Shown: piece by piece, positions 60,094 through 64,000 of the stretch
How the letters are laid out: every line of letters begins with the position of its first letter
Position numbering within the stretch: the first letter of the stretch is position 1
Origin: DASXUL01 sp036504855
GTDB taxonomy: Bacteria > Armatimonadota > DTGP01 > JAKQQT01
Assembly (NCBI GenBank): GCA_036504855.1
Contig: DASXUL010000181.1
Coordinates: forward strand, 1 to 64,000
DNA: 64,000 nucleotides
Direction of reading: 5' to 3'
Translations under genes and position numbers: made by a program
Notes under the pieces: model-generated
Database searches by the model: none
Told to the model about the DNA's origin: nothing
Seen by the model: the letters and a program-made list of their open reading frames with translations, nothing else

Positions 60094-61155
60094 TTGGCGA
60101 AGACTTTGAAGGTCGGTATCATTGGCGTGGGCGGGATAGCCGGCTCGCATTTCCCGGGGTGGCGCGCCAGCGAGCACGCGGAGTTGATCGCGATCTCCGA
60201 CGTCGCTAAGCCCACGCTCGAACGGGTGGGGGCCGAGCAGGGGATCGATCGGCTGTATGCGGACCCGCTGAAGCTGATCGCCAGCCCGGACATCGATATC
60301 GTGGACATCTGCACGCCCAACATGTTCCACACGGAACTGGCCGTGGCGGCGCTGAACGCCGGCAAGCACGTGCTCTGCGAGAAGCCGCTGGCGCCCACGC
60401 CGGAGGACATCGGCCGGATGATCACCGCGCGCGACGCCAGCGGGAAGATGCTGATGACGGCGCAGCACTTCCGCTTCAACGGCGCCGCCCGCGCCCTGAA
60501 GGCCGAGATCGACGGCGGCGCGCTGGGAAACGTGTACCACGCGCGCAGTTGGATGCTCCGCCGCGTGGCCGCGCCCGTGCGGCCGGGCTTCATCCTCCGC
60601 AAGAACAGCGGCGGCGGCCCGTGCATCGACATCGGGGTCCACATCCTGGACCTAACGCTCTGGATGATGGGCCACCCGCGCCCCGTTTCCGTGTCCGGCG
60701 TTACGCAGGATAAGCTGGCGCGCCAGCCGGGCGCGTTCAGCGTGTGGGGCGGCGACATCCCGCCGGAGTTCGACGTGGAGGAGTTCGCCTCCGCCTTCGT
60801 GCGCTTCGAGAACGGCGCCACGCTGATCTTGGAGGTCTCCTGGCTGCTGCACCACAAGGTCCCCAGCGGCGTGGAGGACATGCAGATGTGGCTCTACGGC
60901 GACAAGGGCGGCTCGCACTGGCCCTCCAACGAGGTGCTCCACTCCAACTACGAAACGAAGCAACTCTCCAACACGCAACTCCTGCGCGCCGATACGAGCG
61001 TAGAGCCGCACGCCGCCGAGTGCATCGCCTTCGCGGACGCCATCGTCAACGACAAGCCCTCGCCCGTGCCGGCCGAGCAGTCCATGCATGTGGCCCGCAT
61101 CCTGAACGCGCTTTACCGCAGCGCCGCCGAGGGGCGAGAGGTGCGGCTGGACTGA
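60094..61155 (+). CDS. Gfo/Idh/MocA-family oxidoreductase
   Basis: This NAD(P)-dependent dehydrogenase has 353 residues. The Rossmann start is LKVGIIGVGGIAGSHFPGW. Catalytic lysine lies in HVLCEKPLAPTPEDIGRM. GGGPCIDIGVHILDLTLWMM contains the family's D-x-G-x-H active-site motif. A C-terminal sheet follows (VEDMQMWLYGDKGGSHWPSN). The start is taken as TTG 60094, 8 bases after AAGGA; ATG 60073 is possible but lies closer to repeat R5. The substrate is probably a sugar or inositol derivative. Confidence 0.88.
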   Translation: MAKTLKVGIIGVGGIAGSHFPGWRASEHAELIAISDVAKPTLERVGAEQGIDRLYADPLKLIASPDIDIVDICTPNMFHTELAVAALNAGKHVLCEKPLAPTPEDIGRMITARDASGKMLMTAQHFRFNGAARALKAEIDGGALGNVYHARSWMLRRVAAPVRPGFILRKNSGGGPCIDIGVHILDLTLWMMGHPRPVSVSGVTQDKLARQPGAFSVWGGDIPPEFDVEEFASAFVRFENGATLILEVSWLLHHKVPSGVEDMQMWLYGDKGGSHWPSNEVLHSNYETKQLSNTQLLRADTSVEPHAAECIAFADAIVNDKPSPVPAEQSMHVARILNALYRSAAEGREVRLD

Positions 61156-61184
61156 GGCTTCTGCCCCTCCTGCCCCGCAAGTGG

Positions 61185-61402
61185 ATTCGCTGGCAACGAC
61201 GGGCGCGCAGTCTGCCGTCATACCCGTGGGTTGAAACCCACTTCTGAGGGCTTTGCCATGAAGGCCCTGAAGGGCCAACCGAACGGACATCGGTCCGATC
61301 CCAGGGCCTTCGGGCGCTTCATGGCCGAAGGCCCGTAGACGGGGGTTTCAACCCACGGCCTTGGCGCCGTTCGTTGCCCGCGAGTTCACGCACTGGGGCG
61401 AA
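61185..61402. repeat. Composite repeat: R2 element nested in R3-like flanks
   Basis: The core at 61224-61358 is an R2 element: CCGTGGGTTGAAAC at its left end pairs perfectly with GTTTCAACCCACGG at its right end, and CCCGTAGACGGGGG is shared with the copy at 32926. The outer flanks resemble R3 arms: GGCAACGACGGGCGCG at the left and TCGTTGCCCGCGAGTTCA, then CACTGGGGCGAAAC at the right, compare 28299-28327. It fills the gap between convergent genes. Confidence 0.65.
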
Positions 61403-61431
61403 ACCTCCCGCCTGAACCAGCCGATCCGGCA

Positions 61432-62877
61432 TCAGAGGTTCGCCCGCTTCCAAGAGTCTACCGCGTCCGTGAGGCGGATGGGGGCGGCGCCCCCGGTCTG
61501 CAACCCGCCGGCGATTCTGAGGGCGAGGATGGCGTCCGCGGCAGTGAGGAGGCCGTCGCCGTTGAAGTCGCCGGGCAGGGCTTTTGGTAGCTCGTAGGCG
61601 CCGAGGTCCCACCGCGCGCCCTGCGGGCGCGGGCGGCCGTCCAGGTCAACGGGCGCGTCCGGGCGGTTCGTTCCGGCATCCACGGCCGGGGAAGCGGCGG
61701 GCACGCGGAAGTCGAACGGGGCCAGCGCGGGGGAAAGGAACAGCGGGTCGGCGGTGAGGGAATGGGCGTCGTTTCCGGTGGCGGCCTGCCACTGGGCGCG
61801 CGTCCAGAACGGCCCGATGTCCTCGTTCGTGGCGGCGTAATCGCCGGCGGCGCTGCGCAGCAGGTTGTAGTCCGAGACCACGGAGGAATCGCTGTCGATT
61901 TCGATGGCGCCCCGCGCTCCGCCCGCCAGGATGTTGTTCACTACGGCGTTGTTCGTGCTGCCGTTCTTGAGGGAGACGCACCACCGCCCCTCGCCGGGCC
62001 GGAAGTACACCGTGTTGTTGACGATCGCGTTGTCCTTGCAGCCGTACTGGGTGGGATTCGGCTGCCCGTTTCCGTTGTCCCAGCCGGAGATGCCGCCGGC
62101 CAGGTTGTTGTAGAGCAGGTTGTTGGAGATCAGCGAATTCCGCACGCTGGCGAGGTTGATGGCCGCTCCGCCCGCCGCGCCGTTGTTGAAGCACACGTTG
62201 CCCGTGATGATCGCCCCCTGGGTGATGCCGTCGCCGGCCGTTCCGAAGGAGGCGTCCTGTTCGTCCGGATCGGCGTTCAGTTGGATGCCGCTGGCGTGGT
62301 TGTCGTGCGCCGCGTTGAAGCGCACGATGGAGCGGTCTCCGCTGTTGGAAAGGTACACGCCGTGCTCCGCCTTGGAGCCGGCGCATTCGTTGTACTCCAG
62401 CAGCGTGTCGTCGCTGTAGTCCGAGAAGATGCCCCACGTGCCGTTGTTGAGGCAGCGGCAGCGGCGGATGGCGACTCCGTTCGATGCGTCGATGCGCACG
62501 CCTGCGCGGTAGGCGTTCTGGATGGTGAAGCCGTCCAGGATGACGTGATCGGCATACGAGATGAACACGAGGTCGCGGTTCGAGGAGTTGGTGACCGTCG
62601 ATCCGTCCAGCACGGCGAGGCCGGGGTGCACCGCCTGGTAGGTGATGGGGGCCGCGGCCGTTCCGCCGCGCGCGGGCCGCAACACCTCTCGGTACGTTCC
62701 GTCCGCCACGAGCGCCGTGTCGCCCGGCGCCAGCGTTGCCGCGGCATGGCTCAAGGTCTTCCATGGCGCGCCGGCGGCGCCCGATGCGGAATCGGAGCCG
62801 GCGGGGGAAACGGAATACGTGGCCGCCGCGGCGCGCGCGGCCGCCAGCGCGAGGGCCAGCCAGAGCGGACGGAACAT
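61432..62877 (-). CDS. Secreted right-handed beta-helix protein with dockerin-like C-terminus
   Basis: This is an exported protein of 481 residues, signal MFRPLWLALALAAARAAA. The body is a parallel beta-helix of the pectate-lyase/PL9-related type: YSVSPAGSDSASGAAGAPWK and KTLSHAAATLAPGDTALVAD start it, then Asn-rich rungs such as LISNNLLYNNLAGGISGWDN and AVVNNILAGGARGAIEIDSD, then FDFRVPAASPAVDAGTN. The tail GDFNGDGLLTAADAILALRI is a dockerin calcium loop, with a partial second repeat (IRLTDAVDSW). Catalytic residues cannot be fixed by eye. Role: uronate polymer lyase or isomerase, or binding. GGGAGG precedes the ATG. Confidence 0.78.
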   Translation of the reverse strand: MFRPLWLALALAAARAAAATYSVSPAGSDSASGAAGAPWKTLSHAAATLAPGDTALVADGTYREVLRPARGGTAAAPITYQAVHPGLAVLDGSTVTNSSNRDLVFISYADHVILDGFTIQNAYRAGVRIDASNGVAIRRCRCLNNGTWGIFSDYSDDTLLEYNECAGSKAEHGVYLSNSGDRSIVRFNAAHDNHASGIQLNADPDEQDASFGTAGDGITQGAIITGNVCFNNGAAGGAAINLASVRNSLISNNLLYNNLAGGISGWDNGNGQPNPTQYGCKDNAIVNNTVYFRPGEGRWCVSLKNGSTNNAVVNNILAGGARGAIEIDSDSSVVSDYNLLRSAAGDYAATNEDIGPFWTRAQWQAATGNDAHSLTADPLFLSPALAPFDFRVPAASPAVDAGTNRPDAPVDLDGRPRPQGARWDLGAYELPKALPGDFNGDGLLTAADAILALRIAGGLQTGGAAPIRLTDAVDSWKRANL

Positions 62878-63014
62878 GGGCGCCTCCCGAGTGAACCAGG
62901 GCCGGGTGCGGCGGCCTCGCCGCCGCCACTTGGCTTATTCCACTCCGCGCCCGCGCCTACACTCCACAGCCCGCCGCATCCTGGATGAACGCCGGCGGGC
63001 AGGACGTTCGGACC

Positions 63015-63896
63015 CTATTCGGGGGCGCTTCCATCCGCCGGTGGGCGGTCGGCCGGGCCCGATGCGTTGGAGAGGGTGGCGAACTCCTGCATGGTGAGGG
63101 TCTCGCCGCGGCGCTGGGGGTCGATGCCGGCGGCGGCGAGGGCGGCGCGGGCCGTGTCCTTGCCGATGGCCGTGGCCAGGGCGTTGCCCAGGGTCTTTCG
63201 CCGCTGGCCGAAGGCGCCGCGAACGACAACCTCGAAGCGGTGGGGGTCATTCACATTCACCGGGGGAGTGAGGTGGGGGCGCAGGCGCACGATGGCGGAA
63301 TCGACGTTCGGGGCCGGGTGAAACGCGCCGCGCGGGACCTTGCCAACAATCTCGGCGGAGGCGCGGAACTGCGTATACACGCTGAGGCTGCCGTAATCCG
63401 GCGAGCCCGGACCCGCTTGCAGGCGCAGCGCCACCTCCTGCTGCACCAGCACCACGATGCTCTTCCACAGCGCGCCGGTTTGCAGGAGCTTCAGCAGGAT
63501 CGGCGAGGTGATGTAGTAGGGGACGTTCGCCACCACGGTGGCGGGCAGCGGATGCAGGAATTCATCCGCGAAGGCCGGCAGGTCGAGCTTCAGGAAATCC
63601 GCGTGGTGGATGCGAACGTTGGGGTGCGCCCGCACGGTTTCGGCCAGCACGCGCACGAAGCCCGCATCCAGTTCCACGCCCTGAACGTGCGCCGCGCGCT
63701 GGGCGAGGAGGGCCGTCAGAAACCCGAGGCCGGGCCCCACCTCCAGCACGGCCTCAACGCCGGTGAGCTCCGCGGCGGCCACGATGCTGTTCAGGGCCGC
63801 CTCGTCCAGCAAGAAGTTCTGCCCCAGCCCCTTGAGGGCGGCCAGACCGTGGCGCCTCAGGAGGTTCGCTACTGCTTTGGGGGTGTAAGATGGCAC
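63015..63896 (-). CDS. rsmA: 16S rRNA (adenine1518/1519-N6) dimethyltransferase
   Basis: RsmA (KsgA) dimethylates two adenines in helix 45 of 16S rRNA late in 30S assembly. It has 293 residues, a little longer than the usual 270. The blocks are LKGLGQNFLLDEAALNSIV, VLEVGPGLGFLTALLAQRA (SAM loop), VVANVPYYITSPILLKLL (the catalytic N-x-P-Y motif) and FGQRRKTLGNAL. The GTG start overlaps the last base of the preceding gene's TAG, so they are coupled. Confidence 0.95.
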   Translation of the reverse strand: MPSYTPKAVANLLRRHGLAALKGLGQNFLLDEAALNSIVAAAELTGVEAVLEVGPGLGFLTALLAQRAAHVQGVELDAGFVRVLAETVRAHPNVRIHHADFLKLDLPAFADEFLHPLPATVVANVPYYITSPILLKLLQTGALWKSIVVLVQQEVALRLQAGPGSPDYGSLSVYTQFRASAEIVGKVPRGAFHPAPNVDSAIVRLRPHLTPPVNVNDPHRFEVVVRGAFGQRRKTLGNALATAIGKDTARAALAAAGIDPQRRGETLTMQEFATLSNASGPADRPPADGSAPE

Positions 63897-64000
63897 TAGG
63901 CGATCTGGGCTTCCCGCTCGTTCAGGTTGTCATCCGACATCCGCAGCGAGCCGGGCAGAGCCTTGTCCGTGAACAGGATGCCGTACAGATGGTCGTTTTC
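63896..64000 (-). CDS. C-terminal end of an unidentified protein, cut by the window edge
   Basis: The last 34 codons of a gene enter from the right edge (LYGILFTDKALPGSLRMSDD, then NLNEREAQIA and TAG). The stop overlaps the GTG start of rsmA, so this gene shares its operon. The fragment is too short to name. Confidence 0.55.
   Translation of the reverse strand, partial: ENDHLYGILFTDKALPGSLRMSDDNLNEREAQIA

Noticed and set aside
61762..62988. 408-codon plus-strand frame opposite the beta-helix gene
   Set aside because: Antisense to a gene with signal peptide, beta-helix rungs and dockerin; no start site support.

Overview
The window is about 64 kb of high-G+C bacterial chromosome with no tRNA, rRNA, CRISPR array or recognisable transposase. 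Its contents suggest a Gram-negative-like saprophyte, most plausibly an Armatimonadota member, with Planctomycetota or a neighbouring phylum as the alternative. The grounds are many secreted glycoside hydrolases, several Gfo/Idh/MocA dehydrogenases, a sugar ABC transporter without its own ATPase, a large set of uroporphyrinogen-decarboxylase (URO-D) family proteins, a predicted outer-membrane barrel protein, and frequent GTG or TTG starts behind strong ribosome binding sites. The phylum is an inference; no marker gene here settles it.

Layout. 0-10 kb: a GHL10-type secreted protein; a sugar uptake system in which the solute-binding protein is fused to the first permease; a secreted serine hydrolase; a decayed oxidoreductase. 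10-20 kb: a hybrid histidine kinase with its response regulator; a GH39-like glycosidase whose 3' end holds an inserted PD-(D/E)XK nuclease-like gene flanked by an exact 48-bp duplication of the host gene tail; a secreted protein with three tandem repeats and a propeller. 20-32 kb: a CBM9-like protein, an MFS exporter, a two-gene dehydrogenase operon, a GH3 enzyme, cyclopropane fatty acid synthase, a zinc-ribbon membrane protein and an M48 peptidase.

32-45 kb, all on the minus strand: a corrinoid/methyl-transfer island. In transcription order it reads ferredoxin, corrinoid protein, five URO-D-family proteins (H, G, F, E, D), a homocysteine S-methyltransferase, two more URO-D proteins (C, B), a DUF1638 protein and a final URO-D protein (A). 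Many junctions overlap (ATGA or TGATG). The likely scheme is that URO-D proteins move methyl groups from unknown substrates to the corrinoid protein and on to homocysteine or another acceptor, with the ferredoxin supplying reducing power to keep cobalamin active. The size and sequence diversity of this set make it the best candidate for an undescribed system.

45-64 kb: a soluble PAS/MCP-like sensor; a GH36 alpha-galactosidase with an acyltransferase; carbon starvation protein CstA; a predicted outer-membrane protein; a PhnP-like hydrolase; Hsp20; two dehydrogenases; a decayed defence patch (a MNT nucleotidyltransferase, a frameshifted HepT and a DNA methyltransferase scrap); a second GH39-like enzyme with a CBM; a dockerin-bearing beta-helix protein; and RsmA.

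Intergenic spaces carry at least five families of dispersed palindromic elements (called R1-R5 here), some nested, plus two long perfect hairpins that look like bidirectional terminators.
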